Part shown: positions 10,172-19,092 of the stretch, piece after piece | How the letters are laid out: every line of letters begins with the position of its first letter | How positions within the stretch are numbered: position 1 is the stretch's first letter | From: Buttiauxella brennerae ATCC 51605 | Lineage (GTDB): Bacteria; Pseudomonadota; Gammaproteobacteria; Enterobacterales; Enterobacteriaceae | DNA length: 64,000 bases | NCBI RefSeq assembly: GCF_001654925.1 | Contig: NZ_LXER01000024.1 | Location: forward strand, 19,512 to 83,511 | Reading direction: 5' to 3' | Made by a program: the position numbers and the translations under genes | The notes under the pieces: generated by a model | The model's input: only the letters and a program-made list of their open reading frames with translations | The model's database searches: none | What the model was told of the DNA's origin: nothing

Positions 10172-10186
10172 ATGTAACGTTTACAC
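10172..10186. promoter_or_regulatory. GalR/GalS-type operator, distal
   Basis: ATGTAACGTTTACAC fits the reverse of the GTGNAANCGNTTNCAC operator with few mismatches; ~120 bp upstream of galR. Autoregulation is inferred. Confidence 0.5.
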
Positions 10187-10274
10187 TAATATTGGCTTCA
10201 TTTTAGGTAAGTTTGCGACAGCACCTACAGTTGCACCCTTGAAGTAGTGCGGCTTTTCCGTAACACTTAAACCT

Positions 10275-10290
10275 GTGTAAACGCTTACCC
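10275..10290. promoter_or_regulatory. GalR/GalS-type operator, proximal
   Basis: GTGTAAACGCTTACCC, close to the gal operator consensus with the central CG, 17 bp before the galR start; points to autoregulation. Confidence 0.65.
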
Positions 10291-10307
10291 ACTCAGGAAT
10301 ACTCTCG

Positions 10308-11315
10308 ATGGCGACAATTAAGGATGTAGCAAAACTGGCAGGCGTTTCTGTCGCCACGGTATCTCGAGTCATTAATGATTCTCCGAAAGCCAGCGAAGCT
10401 TCCCGCCTGGCAGTAACCAGTGCGATGGAAGAACTGAATTACCATCCCAACGCCAATGCACGCGCTTTAGCTCAGCAAACCACTGAGACAATTGGCCTGA
10501 TAGTCGGGGATGTTTCCGACCCGTTCTTTGGCGCGATGGTTAAAGCCGTCGAGCAGGTCGCCTACCGCACAGGCAACTTTTTGTTGATTGGTAACGGTTA
10601 TCACAATGAACAAAAAGAACGCCAGGCGATTGAACAACTTATTCGCCACCGCTGTGCAGCACTGGTTGTCCACGCAAAAAAAATCCCCGATAGCGAATTG
10701 ATTTCCCTGATGAAACAAATGCCAGGCATGGTGGTTATTAACCGCATTCTGCCGGGGTTTGAGCAGCGCTGCGTAGCACTCGACGACCGCTACGGCGCAT
10801 GGCTTGCGACACGCCACCTGATCCAACAAGGCCACACCAAAATTGGCTATCTGTGTTCCAACCACCAGATCTCCGATGCCGACGATCGTTTGCAGGGTTA
10901 TTACGACGCACTGACCGAGCACGGTTTGTCGGTTAACGATCGGTTAGTGACTTACGGCGAACCTGACGAAAGCGGCGGCGAACAGGCCATGACTGAGTTA
11001 TTAGGGCGAGGGAAACATTTCAGCGCCGTGGCCTGTTATAACGATTCTATGGCAGCGGGTGCGATGGGCGTGTTGAACGATAATGGAATTGATGTCCCGA
11101 AAGAGATTTCACTGATTGGCTTTGATGATGTGCTTATCTCGCGTTACGTTCGCCCGCGCCTGACAACGGTTCGTTACCCAATCATCACTATGGCAGAACA
11201 GGCCGCAGAACTGGCTTTAGCGCTGGCTGAAAAACGTGAGCTACCCGAAATCACGCATATGTTTAGCCCGACACTGGTGCGCCGCCACTCGGTCATCGCT
11301 TATGCGGGCGAGTAA
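10308..11315 (+). CDS. galR: GalR galactose repressor
   Basis: LacI-family repressor of the gal regulon; D-galactose releases it from DNA. 335 residues. The N-terminal helix-turn-helix reads MATIKDVAKLAGVSVATVSR and the hinge is around residues 45-60 (HPNANARALAQQ), followed by a periplasmic-binding-like ligand domain with the family end SPTLVRRHS. It is near-identical to E. coli GalR but ends about eight residues earlier, with no sign of a frameshift. Two operator-like palindromes precede it. It ends 3 bases from the convergent GNAT gene. Confidence 0.95.
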   Translation: MATIKDVAKLAGVSVATVSRVINDSPKASEASRLAVTSAMEELNYHPNANARALAQQTTETIGLIVGDVSDPFFGAMVKAVEQVAYRTGNFLLIGNGYHNEQKERQAIEQLIRHRCAALVVHAKKIPDSELISLMKQMPGMVVINRILPGFEQRCVALDDRYGAWLATRHLIQQGHTKIGYLCSNHQISDADDRLQGYYDALTEHGLSVNDRLVTYGEPDESGGEQAMTELLGRGKHFSAVACYNDSMAAGAMGVLNDNGIDVPKEISLIGFDDVLISRYVRPRLTTVRYPIITMAEQAAELALALAEKRELPEITHMFSPTLVRRHSVIAYAGE

Positions 11316-11318
11316 GTT

Positions 11319-11768
11319 TTAAAGCGTAAAACGGTATAGGTGAACGGGCTTGTTCGGATAATCCAGCCCATCGCCGATATACTGCCAGCCAAATCGCTCA
11401 TAGTAATCTTTGCAGGCCGAATAGAGATGAAGCTGTGGGTAACCGAGTTCGCGGGCGTGTTCAATAACGTGTTGTTGCAACTTTGCCCCTAACCCACGAC
11501 CACGCTGCTTTTCATCGATATATAACGCGGCCAGCCACGGAAAGAGATCCTGGCGGCTAATTAAATCGCAGCGCCACAACCCGACTGTCCCCACTAATTT
11601 CGCCCCCTCTACGGCGACAAAAGTCAGCGGCATCTCCCCTTCTCGTTGGCTGGTTGCCACAATCGAGGCGAAAAAGTCCCGGCTATTGGGAGTGCCAAAC
11701 GCCTGCCACAGCCAGTCGGTGACTTGCTGTTCATGTTGTGGCACGACGTAAAGTGGCTCAATTTTCAC
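11319..11768 (-). CDS. GNAT-family N-acetyltransferase
   Basis: 149-residue single-domain acetyltransferase of unknown substrate. The acetyl-CoA binding motif A is visible as QRGRGLGAKLQQHVIEHA, followed by LYSACKDYYERFGWQYIG, typical of the GNAT C-terminal half. The start is a GTG at 11768, embedded in the stop of the GntR gene (ATGTGA), so translation is probably coupled to it. It is the last gene of a possible IIC-GH1-GntR-GNAT transcription unit that is not found between galR and lysA in E. coli. Confidence 0.85.
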   Translation of the reverse strand: MKIEPLYVVPQHEQQVTDWLWQAFGTPNSRDFFASIVATSQREGEMPLTFVAVEGAKLVGTVGLWRCDLISRQDLFPWLAALYIDEKQRGRGLGAKLQQHVIEHARELGYPQLHLYSACKDYYERFGWQYIGDGLDYPNKPVHLYRFTL

Positions 11769-12571
11769 ATCAGTTTTCCCTGGAAGATAGGAACGGACTC
11801 GAACAAATAACCATCAAAATCGGGGGCGTCAGAATCAGACTGTTCAAGCAGACTGTTTTTGACGTTCTCAAGATGCTGCCACATTGCCTGCCAAGACCCC
11901 ATCACGTCCCGGCGGCGAAGGGCGGCCAGGATTGTTTGTAAGTCACCCAGCCATTTCAGGCGATAGCTGCGCGTGTCAATGTGCGCCCGCAGTTGCTGCC
12001 ACATCGGGCTGCTATCAAGATGACGCCAGATGCTCTCAACCGTCGACAGTAGCATCTGGTTTTGCGAGGCACCCGCCAGCACCAGATGAAACATTTTGCA
12101 GTTATCCTGGCTCAGGTCGTTAATCGCAATCGCGCGCTGTTCTTGTTCAAGAATACGTTTGAGGTTGTCGATATCCGCTTTGGTCGCCATTTTGGCAGCG
12201 AAGGCTGCAATGTTGCTTTCCAGCAACTGGCGCGCCTGAAGCATTTCAAACGGGCCAATATCGCTACTGAAAAACGCTTCTTCTTCCGCTTCATTTTCTG
12301 CGGGAACGCGAGTGACATAAACACCCGACCCCTGGCGAATATCGACCGTGCCTTGCAGTTCAAGCATCAGCAATGCTTCACGAACAATGGTGCGGCTTAC
12401 ACCGTAAGTCTCGGCAATATTACGTTCAGGCGGTAAACGAGAACCGACCGGATACAACCCCTGCATTATTTGCGCGCGCAGATCCTCACCAATTTCCTGG
12501 TATTGTTTTTTTTCTGGCGAAAGCACTACCTTGTCCACGATATCACCCGCATTGTTGATTCTCAGCGGCAC
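11765..12571 (-). CDS. GntR-family regulator, FCD type (UxuR/ExuR-like)
   Basis: DNA-binding regulator, ~268 residues if the GTG at 12571 is used; there is no in-frame ATG near the front, so the exact start is uncertain. The winged helix-turn-helix covers residues ~25-90 (GSRLPPERNIAETYGVSRTI, then a GSGVYV wing). The C-terminal half is an all-helical FCD ligand domain (LLESNIAAFAAK, MFHLVLAGASQN). It resembles hexuronate regulators such as UxuR and ExuR more than FadR. It lies 55 bases after the GH1 gene and overlaps the GNAT gene by 4 bases. The effector is unknown. Confidence 0.85.
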   Translation of the reverse strand: MPLRINNAGDIVDKVVLSPEKKQYQEIGEDLRAQIMQGLYPVGSRLPPERNIAETYGVSRTIVREALLMLELQGTVDIRQGSGVYVTRVPAENEAEEEAFFSSDIGPFEMLQARQLLESNIAAFAAKMATKADIDNLKRILEQEQRAIAINDLSQDNCKMFHLVLAGASQNQMLLSTVESIWRHLDSSPMWQQLRAHIDTRSYRLKWLGDLQTILAALRRRDVMGSWQAMWQHLENVKNSLLEQSDSDAPDFDGYLFESVPIFQGKLM

Positions 12572-12626
12572 AGTGTTCTACCGCTGATTAATACCCGTTA
12601 GCTTATCAAATTAATCCGCTGAATGA

Positions 12627-14054
12627 TTATTTCCATTCATCGTCAATATTGAGCTGTAAGGTGCGAGTTTCACCCAATGCCCGATACCAATGTGCTGATT
12701 TTTTCGCTCGTCGCTCACGGTTTTTTTGCAGGTTAATTTCAATCAAACCGTAACGGTTTTTGAATGCGTTCATCGGCGACACGTTGTCGGTAAACGCCCA
12801 CAACATGTAGCCCTGGCAGTTAGCACCATCTTCACGGGCACGCAGCGTCTGGTACAAATGCTCGCTGATAAACGCAATGCGATAATCATCTTCAATCACA
12901 CCGTCGGCATTGCGGAACTGCGCTTCATTTTCGGTACCCATTCCGCTCTCCGCGACAAACCACGGAATATTGCGATATTCGGTTTTAATACGCATCGCCA
13001 TGTCATAAACAATGCGCGGGTAGATTTCCCAACCCCGCGACTTGTTCATTCGCCGGCCAGGTAATTCAAACGGCTCATAATAAAATGCCGGGTGGAATGG
13101 TGTTTGCGGGTTCCAGGCGCGCGACGGCGCTTTAACTCGGTGCGGGTAGTACAAGTTGATGCCCAGCTCATCAACTGTATTTTCGCGAATAATCACCAGT
13201 TCTTCTTCCGTGTAATCCCACTGCACATCATGCTTTGCCAGCAGCTCAATTAGCTGCGGCGGATATTCACCCTGCACCATAGGGTCTAAAAACACGCGGT
13301 TGTAGAACAGGTCGTAAATCTGCGCGGCTTGCTGGTCATGGGGCGCGCTCGAACGTGCGTAAGTGACTTCCGGATTGAGAATGCAGCCCACGCTCCCGCT
13401 GTAACCTTTCTCACGGAACAGTTTGACGACTTTCGCTGTCGCGAGGTTTTTGTGGTGATTCCACTGCATCCATTTATGGGTATTTTGCTCATACGGCCAG
13501 CGCAGCGCATCAAGATAAACGCGGGTTTGCACCACAATCGGCTCATTAAAAGTGAACCAACGATTCACTTTGTGGGCATAACGGGCAAAGACTTTTTCCG
13601 CATACAACACAAAGAGCTCGACCACTTTCTTCGAGGCCCAGCCGCCGTAAGTTTCAAATAACGTCGCAGGAAGTTCGTAATGCTCGAGGCAGATCATCGG
13701 CTCTATGCCGGTGCTGCGCATTTCATCGAAAAGATTGTCGTAGTACTGCGCATACTCCTCATCAACCACGCCATTTTCATAGTCAGTGAAAAAGCGCGAC
13801 CAGTTGATTGAGGTGCGATAATGCGTCAAACCCGCCTGTTTCATTAACGCCACATCTTCGCGGTAACGATTAATAAAATCTGTGGCGACCGACGGGCCGT
13901 AGCCTTCGTGCCAGACATGTCTGTCATTTTTGTACCAGGCGTCCAGCCAGGAGTCCTGCCCTTCTTTCTTACCGCTCCAGCCTTCGGTTTGCCAGGCCGA
14001 TGCCGCAGCACCGAGTATGAAATCTTTTGGGATAGTGATTTTTACGTTGCTCAT
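12627..14054 (-). CDS. GH1 glycoside hydrolase (probable 6-phospho-beta-glucosidase)
   Basis: Family 1 glycosidase, 475 residues from the ATG at 14054; this start was preferred over one at 14129 because GAGGAAGG precedes it and the longer form would run into the IIC gene. The acid/base glutamate is E171 in WFTFNEP and the nucleophile is E369 in WFVAESG, replacing the more common TENG. The segment KSRGWEIYPR lies where phospho-glycosidases bind phosphate. With a PTS permease gene 7 bases upstream, the substrate is probably a phosphorylated beta-glucoside. Specificity cannot be read from the sequence. Confidence 0.9.
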   Translation of the reverse strand: MSNVKITIPKDFILGAAASAWQTEGWSGKKEGQDSWLDAWYKNDRHVWHEGYGPSVATDFINRYREDVALMKQAGLTHYRTSINWSRFFTDYENGVVDEEYAQYYDNLFDEMRSTGIEPMICLEHYELPATLFETYGGWASKKVVELFVLYAEKVFARYAHKVNRWFTFNEPIVVQTRVYLDALRWPYEQNTHKWMQWNHHKNLATAKVVKLFREKGYSGSVGCILNPEVTYARSSAPHDQQAAQIYDLFYNRVFLDPMVQGEYPPQLIELLAKHDVQWDYTEEELVIIRENTVDELGINLYYPHRVKAPSRAWNPQTPFHPAFYYEPFELPGRRMNKSRGWEIYPRIVYDMAMRIKTEYRNIPWFVAESGMGTENEAQFRNADGVIEDDYRIAFISEHLYQTLRAREDGANCQGYMLWAFTDNVSPMNAFKNRYGLIEINLQKNRERRAKKSAHWYRALGETRTLQLNIDDEWK

Positions 14055-14061
14055 GCCTTCC

Positions 14062-15399
14062 TCACACGCTTTTGGCAAGTTGTTGCCGTTCGGCCTGTAA
14101 CTGCGCTTGTTCAGCACGGCGAGAGGCAATTTTCACAAACGGCAGGTAAATCAGAATGGAAACCAGAATGCAGCCAAGTTGGGTCACCACCGCCCCCATC
14201 GAACCGGCGGTGGAAAGCCAGGCGTTGATCAGTGGCGGCGTGGTCCACGGCACCATCACCACGGCTTTACCGGCAAAGCCCATGGCGGTTGCGAAGTAGC
14301 CAATGGTGCCTGTCACCAGCGGGGTAATAATGAAAGGAATCGCCAGAATAGGGTTGAGCATAATCGGCATACCAAAAATCACCGGCTCGTTAATATTAAA
14401 AATGCCAGGGCCGAAAGAGAGTTTGGCGATTTCTTTCATCTCTTTGCGCTTCGTCGCAATCATGACCGCAATCAGCAGGCCGATGGTTAAACCAGACCCG
14501 CCAATACTCATATACACATCCCAGAACGGCATGGTGATGATGTTGGGGATCTCTTTGCCTTGCTCAAACGCACTCATGTTGACGGTTATCGCCCCCAGCA
14601 GCAGCGGTTCGCGGATAGGCTTGATCATCTGGTTACCGTGGATCCCGATAACCCAGAAAAGCTGCGCGACAAACATCAGCAACAAAATACCCGGCAGGCT
14701 TTGCACCACTTTTTCGAGCGGTTGCTGCACTACCTGATACACCGCATCATACAAAAACATGCCGGTAGTCTGATGGAAGATAAAACCAAAGGTCGCGATA
14801 GCCGTGACGGTAATGATGGAGGGGATGAGTGCTGAGAAAGAGGCCGAAACGTTTGGCGGAACGGTATCAGGCATTTTGATCTTCAGCCCTTCGCGCTTTT
14901 CCAGCCAGCAGTAAATTTCGACCGACAAAATAGCGATAAACATGCCGAGGAACAGGCTGCGGGTATCAGAGAACTGGCGTGCGAGAATATCTTTAACCAT
15001 GTGCATTTGCCCGTCGACCATCATCTCGATTGTCGTCGGCGTCACACAGATAAAGCAGATCACCGCCAACAAGCCCGGAAACAGATTTTTGATACCGTTG
15101 ATCCTGCCCAGTTCGATACCAATCAGGAACACCGCGCCAATGTTCAAAAAGTTAAGCGTGGCATAGTTAATGGCCGCGGTAATCGGCTTAAGCTGTGCCA
15201 GGAATGACAGAGCGGAGAAGCTGGCAAGACCGTTCTTCGGGTCCAGTACCATGTTCGAAATCAGGACCGAAAACGCCCCAACGATGATCACCGGCATCAG
15301 GGTAATAAAGGAAGCTTTGATCGCCATAATATAGCGGTAGCTATTGAATTTAGTGGCGAAACTTCCCAGAGAGTCGATTAACTTTTCCTGCAAAGCCAT
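14062..15399 (-). CDS. PTS EIIC permease, lactose/cellobiose (CelB) type
   Basis: Inner-membrane sugar permease domain of the phosphotransferase system, 445 residues with about ten hydrophobic segments. The N-terminal FNSYRYIMAIKASFITLMPV and the motifs GIHGNQMIKP and NINEPVIFGMPIMLNP mark the CelB/ChbC family; the NEPxxFG motif is involved in sugar binding. No IIA or IIB gene is adjacent, so the partner subunits must come from elsewhere. The GH1 gene follows 7 bases later. The RBS is GAGGT before the ATG at 15399. Operators of the divergent LacI-type gene lie upstream. Confidence 0.92.
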   Translation of the reverse strand: MALQEKLIDSLGSFATKFNSYRYIMAIKASFITLMPVIIVGAFSVLISNMVLDPKNGLASFSALSFLAQLKPITAAINYATLNFLNIGAVFLIGIELGRINGIKNLFPGLLAVICFICVTPTTIEMMVDGQMHMVKDILARQFSDTRSLFLGMFIAILSVEIYCWLEKREGLKIKMPDTVPPNVSASFSALIPSIITVTAIATFGFIFHQTTGMFLYDAVYQVVQQPLEKVVQSLPGILLLMFVAQLFWVIGIHGNQMIKPIREPLLLGAITVNMSAFEQGKEIPNIITMPFWDVYMSIGGSGLTIGLLIAVMIATKRKEMKEIAKLSFGPGIFNINEPVIFGMPIMLNPILAIPFIITPLVTGTIGYFATAMGFAGKAVVMVPWTTPPLINAWLSTAGSMGAVVTQLGCILVSILIYLPFVKIASRRAEQAQLQAERQQLAKSV

Positions 15400-15454
15400 A
15401 GGGTATACCTCAGTGTTGTCGTTTTTTATTATGTAGGGTGATGTTTAACGAACG

Positions 15455-15470
15455 TTTTGGTATGCCAAAA
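15455..15470. promoter_or_regulatory. Operator-like palindrome 1 (TTGGTATGCCAA)
   Basis: TTTTGGTATGCCAAAA, one of three TTGG-N4-CCAA palindromes between the IIC gene and the divergent LacI-type repressor. Confidence 0.65.
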
Positions 15471-15517
15471 ATAGAATCAACTGCTCAACATTTCCGTGAC
15501 AAATGTCCCACATCGTT

Positions 15518-15535
15518 ATATTGGAATCCCAATAT
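15518..15535. promoter_or_regulatory. Operator-like palindrome 2 (TTGGAATCCCAA)
   Basis: ATATTGGAATCCCAATAT, second TTGG-N4-CCAA site; centre 64 bp from site 1. Confidence 0.55.
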
Positions 15536-15550
15536 CAACCAATTTTCTTA

Positions 15551-15566
15551 TTTTGGTATACCAAAT
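15551..15566. promoter_or_regulatory. Operator-like palindrome 3 (TTGGTATACCAA)
   Basis: TTTTGGTATACCAAAT with a perfect 14-bp palindrome at 15552-15565; nearest of the three sites to the repressor gene. Confidence 0.7.
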
Positions 15567-15699
15567 AAATATAAATTGCCTGAATCATTCAAAAGCGTGA
15601 TCCGGCACGACAATTGCTGCTAGCGCCATGTTTCATCACCACAGCGTGATAAACTAGCGAAATTATGCGACCACGCAGCAAGCTCTAAATCAGGAATGA

Positions 15700-16716
15700 A
15701 TGATGGTAACAATGCTGGATGTCGCACTGCGCGCAGGCGTTTCCAAAGCCACGGTATCACGTGTGCTTAACGGGATTGGTCAAGTCAAAGAGAGCACTCG
15801 CGAACAGGTTTTTCACGCCATGGAAGAGTTAGGCTATCGGCCTAACTTTTTGGCGCGATCGCTTGCGAATCGAAGCAGTAATAGCGTGGGGTTAGTGGTT
15901 TCAACTTTCGACGGGTTCTACTTTGGTCGCCTGTTACAGCAGGCTTCCCGGCAGACAGAAGCATGGGGAAAACAGCTGATTGTGACTGACGGGCACGATA
16001 CCCCGCAAAAAGAGCTCGAAGCCGTACAAATGCTGGTAGACCGCCATTGCGATGCGATCGTGCTTTACACCCGCTTTATGAACGAGCGCACATTACTCTC
16101 GCTGATGAATAGCATCAAAGTGCCGCTGGTCGTGATTAACCGCGACGTCAGTCAGGCTCGCGATCGCTGCGTATTCTTTGAGCAGCAAGATGCCGCATTT
16201 AAAGCAACCGACTATTTGATTCAGCAGGGGCATCGCGATATTGCCTGTATCACAGTGCCAATCTCGACCCCTACCGGCCAGGCACGCCTGATGGGTTATC
16301 GAAAAGCGCTGCAAAAACATGGCATTGCTTTTAGCGAAGATAAAGTTAAGTACGGCGATTCAAGCATGGCGCTCGGTCATCAACTGTGCCAGGAATTGCT
16401 GGCAAGCCGTGTGCCGTTTACCGCACTGTTTGCCTGTAACGATGATATGGCGCTGGGTGCGTCCAAAGCGCTGCATCAAGCCGGAGTGCGTATTCCGCAG
16501 GATATTTCGCTATTCGGCTTTGATGACGCGCCAAGCGCACAGTGGCTGGAGCCTGCTTTATCCAGTGTCTCTTTGCCTATTGAAAGCATGATTACTACGG
16601 CAATCGACCAGGCAATAAAACTGGCAAACGGCGAGTCGCTTAAAGCGATCCCACCGTTTGTTGGTGAACTGGTATTACGTGATTCAGTCGCTCCGGGGCC
16701 GTTTAGTCTTTCGTAA
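15700..16716 (+). CDS. LacI-family repressor (AscG-like) of the beta-glucoside genes
   Basis: 338-residue LacI/GalR-type repressor. The helix-turn-helix is at the N-terminus (MLDVALRAGVSKATVSRVLN) and the hinge near residue 55 (RPNFLARSLANRSS); a sugar-binding-like core follows (CNDDMALGASKALH, ISLFGFDDA). It resembles AscG of E. coli. ATG codons at 15700, 15703 and 15712 are all possible starts. It is divergent from the IIC-GH1 genes, with three palindromes between, so it is likely their local regulator as well as its own. It converges on lysA with 1 base between stops. Confidence 0.9.
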   Translation: MMVTMLDVALRAGVSKATVSRVLNGIGQVKESTREQVFHAMEELGYRPNFLARSLANRSSNSVGLVVSTFDGFYFGRLLQQASRQTEAWGKQLIVTDGHDTPQKELEAVQMLVDRHCDAIVLYTRFMNERTLLSLMNSIKVPLVVINRDVSQARDRCVFFEQQDAAFKATDYLIQQGHRDIACITVPISTPTGQARLMGYRKALQKHGIAFSEDKVKYGDSSMALGHQLCQELLASRVPFTALFACNDDMALGASKALHQAGVRIPQDISLFGFDDAPSAQWLEPALSSVSLPIESMITTAIDQAIKLANGESLKAIPPFVGELVLRDSVAPGPFSLS

Positions 16717-16717
16717 G

Positions 16718-17980
16718 TCAAAACAGCTCTAAAGCTAACAGCTCCTGAATAGTCTGGCGGCGGCGAATCAGTCGTGCCTGTCCGTTATCGAACAGCACTT
16801 CTGGTAACAACGGGCGGCTGTTGTAGTTGGACGACATCGACGCGCCATACGCGCCGGTATCGTGCAGCACCAGATAATCACCGACCTGAACCGGCGGCAG
16901 TGCGCGGGTTTCCACTTTGCCACCTTCTTGCTGGGTAAACACATCACCCGATTCGCAAAGCGGCCCGGCGACCACAGTTTCTACCAACGGCTGTGCACTC
17001 AGCTCACGCCCATCGCCCGCCAGAGCAGAAATATGGTGATAACTGCCGTACATTGACGGACGCATCAGGTCGTTAAACCCGGCGTCGATCAACACAAAGT
17101 GGCGCGATCCCATGTTTTTCACAGAACGTACCTGAGCCACCAGCACACCGGATTCCGCCACCAGGAAACGGCCTGGTTCAATCTCCAGTTTTACCGGGTG
17201 GCCCAAACGCCGGGCAATTTTTTCACGGGCGGCATTCCACAAGCCGTAATAGTGGCTGGTGTCGATAGTTTCTTCACCTTCACGATACGGAATAGACAAA
17301 CCACCGCCTGCGGAAATAGCTTCCAAATCCTGTCCAAAATCAATGACCTGCTGCACCATCGCACCACACACTCGCTCGAGGTGGCCGTAATCAACACCCG
17401 AACCGATGTGCATATGGATGCCCACTAAACGCAGTTTGTAGCGTTGAATAACGTCCAGCGCCTGCGGTAAATCTGCGTGCCAGATGCCATGTTTACTGTT
17501 TTCGCCACCGGTATTGGTTTTCTGGCTGTGGCCGTGGCCGAAGCCTGGGTTGACACGTAACCAGACGCGATGGCCTGGTGACACCTCACCAAGCTGTTGC
17601 AGCATGTCGACAGAACCCGCGTTCACCGGAATTTGCTGCTCAGCCACCAGTTGCAGCGTCGGCTGGTCAATCATGTCGGCGGTAAAAACAATATCGTCGT
17701 GATTTTCTAGCGGCTTATAACCCGCAGCCAGCGCACGCTCAATTTCGCCCTGAGAAACGGAATCCACCTTCACACCCTGCTCACGCATCAGGCGCAAAAT
17801 ATGAATGTTGGAGCAGGCTTTTTGTGCAAAGCGGATCACATCAAACTGGCGCAGTTGGCTGATTTGCTGGCGGATAATCTCCGCGTCGTAGACCCAGACC
17901 GGGCAGCCAAATTCAGCAGGTAGCGCCAGCAAGTTCTGCGCATTCAAAGCAGTGTCGGTGTTATTCAGTGGGCGTGGCAT
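16718..17980 (-). CDS. lysA: LysA diaminopimelate decarboxylase
   Basis: PLP enzyme of the last step of lysine synthesis, converting meso-diaminopimelate to L-lysine in the cytoplasm. 420 residues from the ATG at 17980 (MPRPLNNTDTALNAQNLLAL), as in E. coli; the open frame runs further upstream but GGAG sits just before this ATG. The PLP-binding lysine is K54 in FAQKACSN. The HIGSG motif, the GGGLS phosphate loop and CESGD near the C-terminus are all present. Divergent from its activator gene lysR. Confidence 0.97.
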   Translation of the reverse strand: MPRPLNNTDTALNAQNLLALPAEFGCPVWVYDAEIIRQQISQLRQFDVIRFAQKACSNIHILRLMREQGVKVDSVSQGEIERALAAGYKPLENHDDIVFTADMIDQPTLQLVAEQQIPVNAGSVDMLQQLGEVSPGHRVWLRVNPGFGHGHSQKTNTGGENSKHGIWHADLPQALDVIQRYKLRLVGIHMHIGSGVDYGHLERVCGAMVQQVIDFGQDLEAISAGGGLSIPYREGEETIDTSHYYGLWNAAREKIARRLGHPVKLEIEPGRFLVAESGVLVAQVRSVKNMGSRHFVLIDAGFNDLMRPSMYGSYHHISALAGDGRELSAQPLVETVVAGPLCESGDVFTQQEGGKVETRALPPVQVGDYLVLHDTGAYGASMSSNYNSRPLLPEVLFDNGQARLIRRRQTIQELLALELF

Positions 17981-18087
17981 GGTTGGCTCCGGCAGCAATT
18001 CATTTTTTTGTATTACGCCACAGCGCGAGATGAAGAAAAAATATCGTTTTCTCTTAAGTCTATGCAAAACTGATATGGATAAACCGA

Positions 18088-18132
18088 CCCTCACCCCAGC
18101 CCTCTTCCAAAGGGAGAGCGTTAGGGTGAGGG
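18088..18132. repeat. Inverted repeat in the lysA-lysR gap
   Basis: CCCTCACCC at 18088-18096 pairs with GGGTGAGGG at 18124-18132; inner arms CTCTTCC / GGGAGAG are partly paired. The composition matches a common interspersed enterobacterial hairpin rather than a LysR site. Confidence 0.6.
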
Positions 18133-18167
18133 CGTGACTCGTATACCCAAAACAGAAAGGCCAAAAC

Positions 18168-19091
18168 ATGCCCTCAATAACCCTACGCCACATCGAAATA
18201 TTCCATGCTGTGATGACTGCCGGAAACCTCACCGAGGCCGCTGGGTTATTACACACTTCGCAGCCGACAGTCAGTCGCGAACTGGCAAGACTTGAGAAAT
18301 TAATTGGCCTGCAATTATTCGAACGCAGCCGTGGGCGCCTGCACCCTACCGTTCAGGGGCTGCGGTTATTTGAGGAAGTACAACGATCCTGGTATGGGCT
18401 GGACAGAATACTGAGTGCCGCAGACAGCCTGCGCGAATTCCGCCAGGGAGAGCTGTCGATTGCCTGCCTGCCGGTATTCTCACAATCATTCCTGCCGGTT
18501 TTAGTGCAGCCGTTTCTGGCACGCTACCCGGAACTGAGCCTGAATATTGTGCCGCAGGAATCACCGTTGCTGGAGGAGTGGCTATCCGCGCAACGCCACG
18601 ATTTAGGGCTAACCGAAAACACCGTAACGCCTGCCGGAACCGACCGCCAGACATTGCTGACGCTCAACGAAGTGTGTGTGTTGCCTGCCGGGCATCGCCT
18701 TGCTGATAAAAAGGTACTGACACCGCAAGATTTTGCCGGAGAGAATTACATTAGCCTGTCGCGTACCGACAGTTATCGCCAGCTCCTGGACTCGCTATTT
18801 CAGGAGCATGACGTTAAGCGGCGAATGGTGATGGAAACGCACAGTGCGGCATCGGTGTGTGCGATGGTACGGGCAGGTGTTGGCGTGTCGGTGGTCAATC
18901 CATTGACCGCTCTGGATTACGCTTCAAGTGGCGTCGTTGCCCGCCGTTTCAGCGTGGCGGTGCCATTTACCGTGAGCCTGATTCGCCCACTTCACCGCCC
19001 TGCTTCCGCGTTAGTCACGGCTTTCAGCGAACACCTGCAAAGCAGTATGCAGATATACATCGAGCCGCTGAATCAGCTGCTCGACGCCTGA
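18168..19091 (+). CDS. lysR: LysR transcriptional activator of lysA
   Basis: Founding member of the LysR family; it activates lysA in response to diaminopimelate and represses itself. 307 residues. N-terminal helix-turn-helix at ~residues 8-65 (RHIEIFHAVMTAGNLTEAAG, then TSQPTVSRELARLEKLIG) and a C-terminal effector domain with HSAASVCAMVRAGVGVSVVN. Very similar to E. coli LysR up to the last ~20 residues, where it diverges. It ends one base before the convergent MFS gene, so no terminator fits between them. Confidence 0.96.
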   Translation: MPSITLRHIEIFHAVMTAGNLTEAAGLLHTSQPTVSRELARLEKLIGLQLFERSRGRLHPTVQGLRLFEEVQRSWYGLDRILSAADSLREFRQGELSIACLPVFSQSFLPVLVQPFLARYPELSLNIVPQESPLLEEWLSAQRHDLGLTENTVTPAGTDRQTLLTLNEVCVLPAGHRLADKKVLTPQDFAGENYISLSRTDSYRQLLDSLFQEHDVKRRMVMETHSAASVCAMVRAGVGVSVVNPLTALDYASSGVVARRFSVAVPFTVSLIRPLHRPASALVTAFSEHLQSSMQIYIEPLNQLLDA

Positions 19092-19092
19092 A

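Noticed and set aside
17981..18256. Longer N-terminus for LysA
   Set aside because: E. coli LysA begins at the equivalent of 17980; the extension runs through an intergenic hairpin and part of lysR.
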